Below, one piece after another: positions 10,347 to 22,980 of a stretch of 64,000 nt of DNA. A program made the translations under genes and the position numbers. Location: positions 1-64,000 of the forward strand of contig NGBS01000003.1 in NCBI GenBank assembly GCA_002245135.1. The letters run 5' to 3'. The notes under the pieces are model-generated. The model had not been told where the DNA came from. It saw nothing but the letters and a program-made list of their open reading frames with translations, and made no database searches. The stretch's first letter is position 1. The number at the start of each line of letters is the position of its first letter. This stretch comes from Proteromonas lacertae. Its lineage: Eukaryota; Sar; Bigyra; Opalinata; Proteromonadidae.

Positions 10347-12816
10347 GTAAAGAAAGTGAAAAAAGTAAAGAGAAAACAAATAAGAAAGGATCAAAAGTCA
10401 AGATTGGTACTGATAATAATAATAATAATAATAATAACCCATTGAATGAAATGGTAGTAGATGATATTCCATCAATTATTAAAGGACAGTTTAAGAATCG
10501 AATGGATCGTAATTTGTCTTCCTTTATACCTACTTCTAGCAGAAGCAATACTAGTAATAGCCATAGGAAGATATATAGAGAAGTTAATCCAAATGTTGTT
10601 ACTGAACAAAAGTATAAATAATAATGAGTAGTATTATATATTAAAATATATATAGACCACCAAAATTACCAAATGAAGATAAAATATTAGAAGAGATTAC
10701 TAAACATATCAATAATTATTATGAATCAAAGATAATCAAACCAGAGAATAATCACTATACACTTGAATCATTACGATATCCGTTAAACAGTGAATTAATT
10801 ACTCTCTTAAAAACAGTAATTGATTTTTATACACATAATTCTGATAAAGTAAACAACATCTCAAAATTAGATTCAATCTCTCGATTTTTACTATTGCAAT
10901 GTCCAGAATATACAGATCTGCTACAAGAATGTTTAATAGGATATATAGCTAAAGAGTTGAATGTTAATTATATGGTATTAGATAGTAATGATTGGGAAAT
11001 ATCTAATGAAGAATCATATCCTAAAAATGAAACTTTCTTTTTGTTGGGAAATCCTGATAATATATTCCCAGATAGTTTATTGAAGAAAATAAATGTATTT
11101 ATATATATATATATAATATAATATAATATAATATAATATAATATAAATAGTATAAAAATGATAGTAGATCCAATACATCAACACCAACTAATACATTACA
11201 ACAGAATTCTACAACTGTTATAAATGAACAACAATCTGTAATAGTAAATAATTCATCTAATAATAATAATAATGTTATAATCAACAATATAGCCAAGAAA
11301 TATCATATCAATGATAGAGTATGTTATGTAGGTGATATATTGAATAAACATAACAGAATGAATCCATATGAATATCGTAGATTTAACCATCAAATATGTG
11401 GTCCAAATACTGGTATGAAAGGAACAATACTAGCAATCTATGATAAATCATCTGTCCCAAAGGTTGGTATTCAATTTGATAAGATGGTTAATGGTGGTAA
11501 TACAATAGGTCAAAGATGTCCTAATAAATATGGATTTATAGTGCCAATAATTGATATTGAATTAGCTGAAGATAGTGATTGGAAGGAATTGATAGAAAGA
11601 ACGGCTTTGGAGTTATTATTAATGATTTCTACTGGTACAATGTTACATTCTAACTCTTATAAACCTTGGGAAGAGAATAGCAATAACAATAGTCTTAATA
11701 AACATGCATTACAGTGTTTAGGTAAGAACGTAAGTTTTTTTGATCCAATGGATGATTACTTTGATTTGGATGATATAAGTAGTGGAAGTGCAATTTATTG
11801 TCCTTCTCCTCAATATGAACCAAATACACCAACTGATTTGAATGATATAACTGGTGGTAATAGAATCGAAGAAGATGAAGACGATGATGATGATGATGAT
11901 GATGACGAAGAGGATGACGAAGAGGATGATGAAGATGAAGATGATGTATTTGATGATGAAATGGGAAATAGTCGTAATGATGAAAATGCAATGAGTATGA
12001 ATAAGATTTTACCTGGTAGTATATTGAATGGTGGTAATGGTACTGGTAATAATAATGATAAATTTACTCCATTAACTCCTATTGAAATACCCAATAATAA
12101 TAATAATAATAATACAGCAACAAATACAAATGAAAAAGATTCAAAAAAGAAGAGAAAGAAGAGTATCAGCAAATCAAAATCAAAGAAAAATACAAAGAAA
12201 GATAGTGGTAATGGTGATAATGAAGTAGATAAAAATAACAAAAATGAAGATAATGAAGATGACGAAGAGGAAGAAGAAGAAGAAAATAATGATGAAAATA
12301 GAAACAACAAACCAAAACCACCTCAAGAACCATTCATAGTATTTTTCAAAAATCTTCATGTTGGCACAAGTATTCAACGATTAAAATTCCTTAGAAAATA
12401 TCTCTTATCACTTCCACAAACTATTAAAACAGTATTTATAGCATCCAGTAAATTGAATAAAATAGAAAGTGGTAAAAAGTCATCAATGTCTAAGAAACCG
12501 TCCTATGGATTTACATTATTTCACTATGATGTACCTAGAGGGAAAAGACAAAAGAACACATTATCATTACATTCTTTATTCTCTTATAATTTGAAATTAT
12601 TAGCTCCAAAAGGTGGTAGAAATTTAAGTGATTGGAGTAGTCTAATTGATGAAGATAAACAGAAGATTATATATAATCGAAATCATCGAGTTATAGAACT
12701 ATTAACGAAGCATTTACCTTTTAAAATTGAAGATGAAAATATATCAATATTGAGTGAAAAAATATTGACTATCAACAATTTAAGAGAGATTATTGGAATT
12801 AGTTATGCAAATTATT

Positions 12817-12889
<73 letters not shown>

Positions 12890-14008
12890 AATAACTGTAA
12901 AGTCTACAACATTTTCAGATACATTGAACTTATTATCTAAAATGAATGAATATGAAAAAGACACAAGTAAAGTGTTAAAAAAAGAAATCGAATGTGATAA
13001 TGAATTTGAAGAAAGTCTATTATCAGAAGCTGTATTAAGTCCTGATAATATTGGAATAAAATTCGACGATATTGGCTCATTAGATAAAGTAAAAGAGATA
13101 TTATATGAATTGGTTACACTACCATTAGTTCGACCAGAATTATTTAGAAGAGGGCAGTTAAGATGCCCATGTAGAGGCATTCTTTTATTTGGACCTCCTG
13201 GTACAGGTAAAACAATGTTAGCTAAAGGTATAGCCAGTGAATCAAAGGCAAATTTTTTGAATGTTTCAATCAGTGATATAGTAAGTAAATGGTTTGGTGA
13301 AGCTGAAAAATATGTGAAAGCTGTTTTTACATTGGCTAGAAAGTTAACTCCATGTGTTATATTTGTAGATGAAATTGATGCATTATTATGTATATATATA
13401 TTTAATATTATTTATATATATTAGCTAAAAGAAGTGCAAAAAGTGAACATGAAGTCTCTCGTAAAATGAAGAACGAATTCATGTCTAATTGGGATGGTAT
13501 GAGTAGTAAAGAAACTGAAAGAATCATTGTCGTTGGTTGTACAAACCGCCCTTATGATTTAGATGACGCTGTATTAAGAAGATTCCCAAGAAGACTGTTT
13601 ATTGATATTCCTACAACAGAAGAAAGAAAATTGATTTTACAAACTATAGTAAAAGATGAAGAACTTGAAACTGATTTTGATATTGATAAGATTGCTAGTG
13701 ATGATGTCACTAAAGGATTTAGTGGTTCTGACTTGAAGAATTTGTGTATAAATGCAGCATATTATCCATTACGAGAATACATTGATGAAGAAAAGGAAAT
13801 GAAGAAGAAAGGAATGAGTGAAAGTGATATTTTGAAGTTGAAAAGACAATTAAGACCTTTAAAAACTGAAGATTTTGAAAAAGCTAGAAAAGAGATTAAT
13901 TGGAGTTATAAGAAGGATAGTGAAAATGATCATGAGATGAGACAATGGAATGAAGAGTTTGGAGATGGGGCTAAGCATGAACAACAAGAATTAACATACT
14001 ATTCATAG
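9424..14008 (+). CDS. FHA-domain AAA+ ATPase (plant DAA1/MSP1-related class)
   Basis: A long protein from at least seven exons. Order: a Pro/Asp/Ser leader; an FHA domain (WGVLISQC..TIGASRSCNIRLHD); Asn- and Lys-rich linkers; a winged segment with GPNTGMKGTILAIYD and KVGIQFDKM; acidic and poly-Asn insertions; then a single AAA+ module. The AAA module has FDDIGSLDKVKE, Walker A GPPGTGKTM, substrate-loop KWFGEAEKYVKA, Walker B VIFVDEID and sensor GCTNRPYDLDDAVLRR, and ends in a helical lid with QQELTYYS. This order matches the plant FHA-AAA family, whose AAA domain is close to MSP1/ATAD1. It probably extracts or remodels membrane proteins or phospho-complexes. The exon at about 9470-9920 is noticeably less AT-rich than its surroundings. 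Confidence 0.85.
12819..12888 (+). repeat. (AAT)n run coding poly-Asn
   Basis: About 23 AAT triplets encode a poly-Asn stretch just before the AAA module of the FHA-AAA ATPase. Comparable AAT/ATT runs occur at about 22941-22979, 44754-44816 and 60576-60636, each inside a coding exon and each read as Asn. Confidence 0.95.
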
Positions 14009-14121
14009 ATTTAATTAAGATAATTTTCCAGTTATATTTTATATTGTTATAAATATGTGTATGATTTTTTAAATATTAAAAATAAAAAAATAAACAACTG
14101 TAATAATTTAAATGTATAAAA

Positions 14122-14783
14122 TTAATTATGTAACACAGTCATTGATTCATTATGGATAATTAATCTTATAAAGAACGTAAAAAGATCAGTAATATTGTTA
14201 TATTTACAGGAAAAATCAATATACTTATATTCTTGGAATGTTTTTCTCATTTCATCTTTTGTAACGATTCTATCTCTCCTATCACTTTTATTTCCTATTA
14301 TTACTATTGGAACATTTGGACTGTATTGTTTAAATATTTCAATCCACTTAAGTATTACAATTTGACTGTTTTTATCAGTCAAATCAACAACTCCAACTCC
14401 TAACGCAGAATTACGAAATAACATTTGTTGTATATATGTTTCTAAACTACCAGCAGCTGAATCCCAGAGTTGTAATCTATAAATCATTTATTATTATATA
14501 TAAATGTACTGAATATTTTTAGTTTTATTGGAGTATTTTGCCATTATTTCTTTTACAACATAAGGAGCATTTAAAGAAATTGAAGAATTATCAGAAAATG
14601 AATTTGTCATATATTTATGAATTATACTAGTCTTTCCTACTAATCTATCACCAAAAAAGTTGATTTTGTATATAGGAATAAAAGAAAGCTTCAATTCTTC
14701 ATCTGCAGGTTTTAATGTCTATCATATACCTTAATAAAATAATATACTAATAATTTAGTAACTTTTGAAGAGCTTGTACCCAT
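14122..14783 (-). CDS. Atypical Ras-superfamily GTPase with N-myristoylation signal
   Basis: Three exons give MGTSSSK at the N-terminus, a textbook MGxxxSK myristoylation signal, then a Ras-like G domain. G1 is GDRLVGKTS, G4 is NKSD and G5 is SCK. The G3 region reads WDSAAG where the family has WDTAGQ, so by alignment the invariant Gly is Ala and the catalytic Gln is Gly. Slow or absent GTP hydrolysis is therefore predicted. There is no C-terminal prenylation cysteine; the protein ends TVLHN, so membrane binding would be by the N-terminal lipid, unusual for Rab/Ras and more like Arf. The start at 14783 was chosen because the next exon continues in phase (KLL then TLKPADEELKLS). Confidence 0.75.
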
Positions 14784-14923
14784 TACTTCTTGAGCATTTC
14801 AATAAAATAAATTTCTCAAAACTTGATAGAAAGCTTGAAGGTAAAACAAAATGTATAGTTATTTTCACTTTTCTATAAAAATCAATAAAAACTCTCGAAA
14901 CTTCTTTTTGGATTTTATCAATT

Positions 14924-15564
14924 ATGCAATCATTCACAAGAGCTGTATTGTTTATATTTATATAGATTTACTAGGCTAGATATTTCAGTAGTGCTGCTGG
15001 AAAAGTATTCACTAATTGCAAATTATATTATTTAAAATAGCATTACAGAATCCTTGGCATTAACCACATTGCTATTGGTGCTCCAGAAAAAGCTGCTTTA
15101 CAAAAACTTTGGACTGAAACATTTGGTTTAACCTACATCAAAACCTTCAAAGTATTTAATTAATTGAATCTAATGTTTTAGAGTGCACGTGAAAACGTTG
15201 ATGAAGATGTTTTAAGATGTGGTAAAGGACCACTTGCAGTAGAAGTTGATATTATGCAACCAGTAGATCCAGCTAAAGTATGATTTATAACTTATGAAAA
15301 ATATAATAGAAACCATTAGTAAACAAACCACCACTTAACCACTTAGGTTTATGGGTAGATGACATTAAATTAGCAGTAAAAGAAATGACTGAAGCTGGTG
15401 TAAGATTTGATGGCAAAGGTATTAGACCAGGTGCTATGGGATATGATATTGCATTTGTACATCCAAAAGGAAACGAAAAATCACCAATTGGAGGAAATGG
15501 TGTTTTAATTGAATTAGTCCAAGCTCCACCAGAAGTTATTGCTGCCTTTGATAAACTCGAATAA
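14924..15564 (+). CDS. MCEE: Methylmalonyl-CoA epimerase (glyoxalase fold), mitochondrial
   Basis: Short exons give a presequence-like N-terminus ([17 protein letters not shown]) and a vicinal-oxygen-chelate protein of about 170 residues. Metal-ligand positions are visible in [10 protein letters not shown] and in [11 protein letters not shown], with the C-terminal [10 protein letters not shown] carrying the Glu ligand. The segment [11 protein letters not shown] matches the epimerase consensus. The enzyme interconverts (2R)- and (2S)-methylmalonyl-CoA in propionate metabolism. A related VOC enzyme is possible, since LGLWVDDI departs from the usual HHICFEVDD. Divergent from the myristoylated GTPase with 140 bp between starts. 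Confidence 0.8.
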
Positions 15565-15668
15565 AGTATTTGATAGTTATCTAATCTGATTTAAAATTTT
15601 CTATTGATTTGGGTGAAAAAAAAAGCGTAAATTTTCTCAGTTTACTTTTCTTTTTATTATTTAGTGTA

Positions 15669-16434
15669 ATGTCAATTAAAGTAATTCATGGCAATAGTAA
15701 CTGTAGTTTTTGCTCAAAAGAGATTCGGTTTGGTGATTTTTTGGTTGCATCAAGTGATAGACAAATATGGTATATATTAGGATTATACAATTAGTTCTTC
15801 TTGTTATAACAATATAATAATGAAAGAAAACGACCCAGATAATCTCTGTCGCAAAATATCTTCTCTAAATATACCTTTCACAATTTACACTTCGTATCAG
15901 CAGATAATATTGTTATACCTAAATAGTAGTGATGGTAATAATACTATAAATGGCAGTGTTGCAAATAAAGTAAGTTCAACTTCAAATATTAAAATAAACC
16001 AAGCTGACTATACTTTTACAAGATTGATAACAGAACATAAACATATAAAAACTAAGAATAATGAAGATAATAATTGTCCCAGCGTTAAGTGCAAGATTGT
16101 AGACATGAAATCAATAATGCAACACAAATATCATCTGGAAGCAAAATACATGCAGAGATATTGTAATTTAGTGAATGAAATTGATGAGATGAAAAAGAAA
16201 TATGACAAGGCAAGATTAGTTATTAATTATTTGAAGAATCAAAATCTTGAATTAACTTCGCATATCACTAAGTTAAATGAAAAACAAATGAATACATCTA
16301 ATGAATGTGATTCGCTGAATGTGATGTTGCAATTAGCATATCTAGAACAAGTATTAATATCGTTATGTTCTATTCTATAGGAGAATGAAAGACTTTCGAA
16401 AGAAAATTATAAAATAAAACAACTTTTACAATAA
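15669..16434 (+). CDS. Coiled-coil protein with N-terminal four-Cys motif
   Basis: The ATG at 15669 was chosen because no in-frame ATG lies upstream. A 25-nt intron at about 15770 joins CSFC and CSSC, giving C-x2-C-x18-C-x2-C, a probable zinc ribbon. A variable Ser/Asn region follows, then a long coiled coil (EAKYMQRYCNLVNEIDEMKK through ENERLSKENYKIKQLLQ), the last 17 residues added by a further intron. About 230 residues. I recognise no family. The architecture (small Zn module plus coil) resembles scaffold or E3-like proteins, and it sits next to a RING-coil gene. Confidence 0.65.
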
Positions 16435-16581
16435 ATTTGTCAATTCCTTTCTATTTTACATAATATAATAGTCACTAATGCATTATAATAGTAAATTACT
16501 CTTTTGATGTTTTTTAGGACAATCTAAGAATTATTATTTTTCTATTATTTTGTCAGTTTTTACATCAAATATAACATTTTG

Positions 16582-17489
16582 ATGGAAGAATCATCTCCAA
16601 ACACTTGCAAAATATGTTTCATAGAACAGGATAATAATAATAAGCATGTCTTAAGGTGTATGCACTGGATTTGGTATAATTAACAATTATTGTGAATAGT
16701 AATGATTGTTATCAAAATATGATAGATAGTGGTCAGAATAGATGTCCTATTTGCCGTGAAGATATAGAAGGTGATGATAATGCGAATGACTTTGTCGATG
16801 AAGATATTATACAACCTAATGTAGAGTATTCAGATGAAATAGATATTCCAGATGAATTAGTTGCCATAGAAAGCGAATTAGAAGATTCAATTAGAGATTT
16901 AAAGTATAGTATGTCCAAAGAAGAATATATAAATCTACTACAAGAGCAAGCCATTGAATTACAATCAATGAAGATGCACCAGAATGAAAGAAAAGAAAGA
17001 CCAAAATCTTTACCCCAACCAATACCATTATATTCAAACAATATAAATCATTTACCTCCTCCTCGTTATATATTTCCACCACCACCACCACCGCAACATC
17101 AACTACACACTAAACCTGATAAAAGAGTTCATCTACCAATGCCACAACAATTACAACATCCACCTCCACCAATACGAAGAAGTAATAATATTAGAGTAGA
17201 AAATAGTCATGTGTTAGGAAGAGGATCACATCCTTTAGCTGATAAAATAGATCAGGAAGAATTACAAAGATTGAAAGATGAAAATAAAAGACTGGGAGAA
17301 GAAAAGAAGAGATTATTGAAATCATTGGCAGAAATGACTGGTGGAGAAGTTGATTTAAAAATGAGAATACATGAATTAACGAAAGAGAGAGATCAATATA
17401 TACAGTCGTTGAATAATGCAAACGAAAAGATAGGAGTATTAGAAGAAGAAAATGCTAAATTAAGAGAAAAACTAGAATGTTATGAGTAA
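16582..17489 (+). CDS. RING-finger coiled-coil protein, probable E3 ubiquitin ligase
   Basis: A 26-nt intron lies inside the RING; joining gives C-x2-C (CKIC), C-x-H-x2-C-x2-C (CMHWICNDC) and C-x2-C (CPIC), a complete C3HC4 RING at residues 8-55. An acidic region, a Pro-rich stretch with seven consecutive Pro, and a C-terminal coiled coil (ELQRLKDENKRLGEEKKRLL and on) follow. RING proteins of this form transfer ubiquitin from an E2; the coil probably dimerises or binds substrate. About 300 residues. Confidence 0.85.
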
Positions 17490-17692
17490 AAGAATGATTT
17501 TGTATTTACTATTTAATATTTTTTTTATTGTATGATATTATACTGTCTGTGATTTAACAATTTCAAAAATTATAATCATGTTTGGTTTCATATTCATAAT
17601 CAAATCACTACGCAACTATTATGCAAAATGAAAAAAACACGATCACGCATATTTCATTAACCTTCTATGACAATTTATCATAATAAGTGACT

Positions 17693-19506
17693 ATGTTGAT
17701 TAACATTAAAATTGGCTTTAATTTTGTATTATTCAATTATTATATATTTTATGTAGAAAATTTTGGATGCAAGTTTGGATCATCTAGTAAGATTTGTTCA
17801 TTTATGTAATATAGGTTGTAAGACAGCTATCTGCTAATATATATTCAACATTAAATGTGTGTAGAACATTAAATTCTGAATATATGTCTGTTGTTAAAGT
17901 AATTCACACAAGTGGTGTATATCAAGATAAAATTGATGAATACGTATACTTTAATAGTTATATAATTAAAATAGGAAAAGAGTTGCAACATAGTAGGAAG
18001 AAATCGTCAATACTTGTTAGGAAGTGAGATATTTAGATTTGCAGAGTATGATTCCATAATTGTATTACAACAATATTATGAAAATGGCTCAATTGAAAAC
18101 TATGATCTTTCAAATTCAAATGATTTATCAAGTCAATTATCATTGTTAATTGATATATCAAATGCACTTAGAGAATTATCTGAATTATTATTATGTCATA
18201 TTAATTTAAAACCATCAAATCTCATATTAAACAATGATGGTCATTTATTTATCAGTGATTATTGCAAAGCATTTTTATACTTAAATAATCCAAATATTTC
18301 AATTAATTCTAAAACATATGAATATTTAAGTCCAGAAATAATAAAGTGTGAAACATATAATGAAAGTAGTGATATTTGGTCTTATGGTTGTTTAATTTAT
18401 TATATCTATTATGGAATGTCTCCATTCTATAATTCTTCACTTTATAAAATGTTGAATAATATAGTTATGGTTGAATATAGGATAGTAGAAAATGAATTAC
18501 ATGAAAATGTTAATAATTTAATAAAACAGATGTTGAAAATAGACAGTAGCGATAGAATGAATATTGGTTCAATAATAACCGAATTGAATCGCATTATAAG
18601 CCAATCATTTAATCAAAATACAACTATGAATGTGAGTGAAATAAATAACATTTTGAATGAAGGTAAATGTTTAACATATAATCAATTAGAAGAAATAGGT
18701 CAGATGCAAAGTATATATATATAATTAAGTATTATAAAAATAGATATATTAATAAACATAATCAATTTATATAATTCAACAAAAGAATCAAAATATTTCT
18801 ATGTCTTAGTAAATATTTGTTTAATGTATAATAATGATAATTATCTCAAAAAATATATTACTTCTAAAATGAAATGTGAATCTCAATCAATTGATTCAAA
18901 AATACTAAATGGAATAAATGAAGGATATACGCTTTATTTAGTCTGGAAAGATATTACATTTGAGAATATCGTTAATTTATTTAATAGTTTTTATTATTTA
19001 TCAATACTCAGAGGATTATATTTGTATAATATTATTATAACAGATGAAGGTATTAAACACCTTTGTGACAATTTGAAACATTTACCAGAATTGTTAGGGT
19101 TATATTTATATAGTATAGAATACTGTTTATTTTCTTCTTTTTAGATAATGAAATAACTTCAAAAGGTGTTAAATTATTAAGTAACTACTTATTTAATATA
19201 AGTAAATTACAAGAACTCGCCATTCAGTGTATTATTTAATAATTATAATGTATATTAATAGCTGTAAATATAGGTGATGAAGGAGTAAAGTATATTAGCC
19301 AAAATTTGAAGTATTTACCCACTTTGAAAGAACTGTATTTGACAAATGATTGTATAAGTAATGATGGTGTTGAATATATAATAGAAAATATCTCAGTATG
19401 TAATAGTTTAGAGAAATTGACTTTGAGTGGTAATAATATAAAAGATATTACACTAATTAAGAAAATACAATGTAATATTAATCATGTTATTAATATTTTA
19501 TTTTAG
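17693..19506 (+). CDS. Pseudokinase fused to leucine-rich repeats
   Basis: Joined exons give a protein-kinase fold: the beta-3 Lys in MSVVKVIH, an alpha-C Glu in DEYEKSCN, a hinge region, then CHINLKPSN in place of HRDLKPSN and ISDYCKAF in place of a DFG segment, then SPEIIKC and DIWSYGC. The catalytic Asp of HRD is Asn and the glycine loop is not recognisable, so phosphotransfer is unlikely. After a linker come ribonuclease-inhibitor-type repeats (ITDEGIKHL.., EITSKGVKLL.., NIGDEGVKYI..) spread over several exons. The start at 17693 joins via donor GTATTATTC to KILDASLDHL. Probably a scaffold or sensor. Confidence 0.7.
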
Positions 19507-19740
19507 TTGATATTTTTCTTTTTTTCAATTTTCAATTCTTCTAAACAATCAAACACTTCTTCACTCATTACATTCTTTCTATCATCTCTATCATGTATTT
19601 ACATCTTTAGATAATACTTAGAGTTTTGTTAATATAATTTTAAATAAATATATATCACTCATTATATAAACACATCATTATTAACCCATCAAACAAATGT
19701 AAGTATAAATACAAATACAAATTACATCTATTATCAAAAA

Positions 19741-20420
19741 TTAATCTATATCTTTACTATAAAAATCATCATAATTTGGAGGACTATCAAACTTTAGTAT
19801 AAAATCATCTTTAGTTTCTAAAGCTTTAGCGATTTTCTTTTGTCTTAATTCCAGTCTCTTTATATGCTCTCTCAAATTTCGATATTCTAATGGAGACATT
19901 ATTATTTCAATATCTAGTGGTTTTGATATATCTTTAATATTCGGTTGTTTCTTTCTTTGAGATTCTCTATCTTCCCATTCATATAATGGGCCTGTGTTTT
20001 TTTGGTGAGATAATGGAACATTTGTTATACTTTTAGAGAGTTTAACAGAACAATCTTTCTTTTGACAACGACATAAATGCTATTAATCAGAAATTTATAT
20101 TTATACATATTGTTCTTCTTCTTGAATTTGTTCAACTAATCTTCTTCTTTGTTTTAATATCATATTTTGTGTATTTTCTATTCATTTAATAGGTTTAATG
20201 TTATACTTGATAAAGAGAGTGATAAAAATGCATCAAAATCTTTTATTCTGGAAGCAAATTCCACTAATAACTGTTGTTGGGTATTAGAATCACCAGTATT
20301 AACTAAAATAGAAATTTAAGCTGTTAGCAATATACTTGCTCTTTGATATATATTAAGCGCCCTATCTACCTCATGTGGCACTGATTCCACATTAGTTCTC
20401 GTAATTTTCATCCATTTCAT
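19741..20420 (-). CDS. Small coiled-coil protein, unknown function
   Basis: Four exons separated by 27-33-nt introns give about 195 residues starting MKWMKITRTNVESVPHEVDR. The middle is helical (QQLLVEFASRIKDFDAFLSL, then ILKQRRRLVEQIQEEEQY). It has a C-x-C-x5-C cluster (CRCQKKDC), then a basic coil and an acidic, Tyr-rich end. All joins keep phase and each intron has GTATA..TAG ends, which supports a real gene. I recognise no family; subunit-like helical proteins of transcription or vesicle complexes are possible. The ATG nine bases downstream is an alternative start. Confidence 0.6.
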
Positions 20421-20492
20421 TGAGTAATTTCAAAAACAATACTCAAAAAGCTCGAACTTAGTTTGAATACTAACTGTTTTTTTCATAAAAAA

Positions 20493-21446
20493 ATGTCTTA
20501 CAAAACACAGTTAGCTATTTCGCCTCCTCTACCTCCATTTAGTTGCCATCATTCAATTGATTATTCTCATTTTGGTGATGAAGTAAAGTTTGGTCCAGGT
20601 TCAAAGATATCTCCTTTAGATAATGATCCTTTTGCTATTCATAATTGCCAAGAAAGTCTATGCCATGCAAACGATACATTGAATGTTCCACAACCAGATC
20701 CTTATTCAACAATTTCATCAAAATCACCTCGTTCACCAAGATCTAGAAAATCACCAAGATCTCCAAGGTCCAATAGATCGCCGCGCAATAAATCAAAATC
20801 TCCAGATAGAAGATTAGTTGGTAATTCACCAACAAATTTTGAAGCATCTAAAAAACCTTTAAATGAAGAATATAGATCTACACAAGGATCGAATACAGCA
20901 CTTCCTAGTTATTATACACAAACACAAGTTTCAAATTTAGAGTGTGAGGTATTATTTACTTTTTATGATAGTGCTGTTGAAGTAAAATCAAAATTCCCTA
21001 AAGGAAGTATATTGTATAAGATAGTACTAAAACCAGAACATTTATCAGCAATGAAAGTTACATACCCCTTAGAATCACCAGATCAATCTTCATATGATAG
21101 TATCGGTGAAAAAATAATACCATATCTCAGGTTTGTTAGATTTAATGGTAATATTAACTTTGAAATTAGCGATAAACCCAAGAGGCAGAAACCACCAAAT
21201 GCAAAGGATTTAGAAATACAGCGTCAACCACCATTAGGAGATACATTACGAAATTATGATAATACTGAGGAAGAAAAGTTAGATTATGATGTTAATTTTA
21301 ATGAAAGGCCAGTATCTTCAAGATCACAATCAGCACGTAGTCCTTATGCTAATAGAATGGTTCCATTGGATATACCACAGCAAACTGTTACTAAATCTCC
21401 AAAATCTCCAAAATCCCCCAAATCACAAAGGAAACAATACGCTTAA
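20493..21446 (+). CDS. Ser/Pro/Arg-repeat protein, unknown function
   Basis: Single exon of 317 residues from the ATG at 20493. N-terminal Pro/His-rich part, then a basic SPRSPRSRKSPRSP tract of SPR/SPK repeats, then a more ordered region (CEVLFTFYDSAVEVKSKFP) that may form a small beta domain, then a disordered tail with KSPKSPKSPK. SP-repeat tracts are likely proline-directed kinase sites, as in microtubule-associated or RS-like proteins. No family recognised. Confidence 0.65.
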   Translation: MSYKTQLAISPPLPPFSCHHSIDYSHFGDEVKFGPGSKISPLDNDPFAIHNCQESLCHANDTLNVPQPDPYSTISSKSPRSPRSRKSPRSPRSNRSPRNKSKSPDRRLVGNSPTNFEASKKPLNEEYRSTQGSNTALPSYYTQTQVSNLECEVLFTFYDSAVEVKSKFPKGSILYKIVLKPEHLSAMKVTYPLESPDQSSYDSIGEKIIPYLRFVRFNGNINFEISDKPKRQKPPNAKDLEIQRQPPLGDTLRNYDNTEEEKLDYDVNFNERPVSSRSQSARSPYANRMVPLDIPQQTVTKSPKSPKSPKSQRKQYA

Positions 21447-21630
21447 TAAATAAATACAAACATATATATTAATTTATTTACTATATGTTATATAGTTTTT
21501 TTTTTTGCTTTTCTTATCAAATACATATACAAACAAAATATTATATATACATTATCATCAGTTATAAAAATATTAATATTATCACTATTCTACAAATTGA
21601 TAAACAAAAACAAGAAGGAAAAAAAAACAA

Positions 21631-22941
21631 CTAAAACTGAAGAGATGTTGAAACAAATCCTCTTGAATAAGTTGAATCAGATTTCATCGTTAAATCGCCA
21701 GAAAAACACCTTCTAATCAAATCAACTGAATTTTCATCCATTATATTATGAACAACCAAACACTGACACTTCTTCATATATTCATTTTTATCTTTCAATA
21801 CACAATAATCAGGAAATAACATGTAATTTAATAAATGTGGAATATTTTGGTTTGGAGGTATTAATGATCTGTTTAGAATATTTCTAATGGATTCAATTAC
21901 AAAAGTTGAGGTAATTTTCGTTTTAAACATTGGATTGGAGATGATGGAGATAATTTCATTGTATAATTGATAAACATTTATTAATTTAGTTATAGGAACA
22001 GACTAAATAATAATAATAATAGTAACAATAGAATATATATACTTGTTCATCATCTTTTGGAACTAAAATAGTAGAAACGTATGAAAATGGTGAACAATGA
22101 AAACTATAATTTAATTGAACTTTAAATTTGACAAATGATTGGAATATATCATAACAAGATAAAGGAAAATAATCATTTGGAGAAATTGTATCTAATGAAA
22201 TTATAAGCTAATATATAAATATATACGATTTGTATCTTCATAAATTTGTGTTAATAATTGATTAATATCGCATGAACTATTAGCAGAATCAAAACATTTA
22301 TTATTAAATAGAATAATTCTAAAATATTCAGGATATTTTCTTAATAATGTCATTATATGTGTCAAGTCTGGATATGGAATTTCAACATTCAGTGATATAC
22401 AACATGTTATACTATTTGGTTTTAATATATCTAAGAGTTTATTTAAATTGTTTATTATTTCTATTTCTTTTTCTTTTATAACTGTAAATGAGATATTCAA
22501 CATAATGGTATATTTTTTAAATACTATTAAATCTTCTTGTGTAAATTTCATTATATCTTCAAATAATAACTGAACATAAATAAAATGACTTGATAATAAA
22601 GCTAAACAGTTATTCAATACAGATAGTGTTGAATTTGGTTCAAGATTTTCACATAATAACTTTAACACAAATTTCTCACATAAACTATATATTACTCTAA
22701 TTTTTAATATATCGTTATGAGTTTCATGTAAACTCTTCATTTCTTTGTTGTTATTGTATGGTACATAAGTGATAAATAATGGATGATTGATCGAATTCTT
22801 AGGGTATTTTAATAATGATTCTAAATAAGGTAATGATAGGTTTATTAATGGCTTGGAAGGGATTTGTTGTTGTTGTTGTTGAAATGGTAAAGAAAGAGAA
22901 GGTGAAAAAGAAGTAGAATTAGATGGTGAAGCAGATATAGA

Positions 22942-22980
<39 letters not shown>

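Noticed and set aside
11695-12377. Antisense frames in the FHA-AAA gene
   Set aside because: They are shadows of acidic GAT/GAA and AAT repeats.
19507-19740. Possible small minus-strand gene (frame reading MSEEVFDCLEELKIEKK)
   Set aside because: Too short, no joinable upstream exon found; probably 3' flank of the pseudokinase gene.
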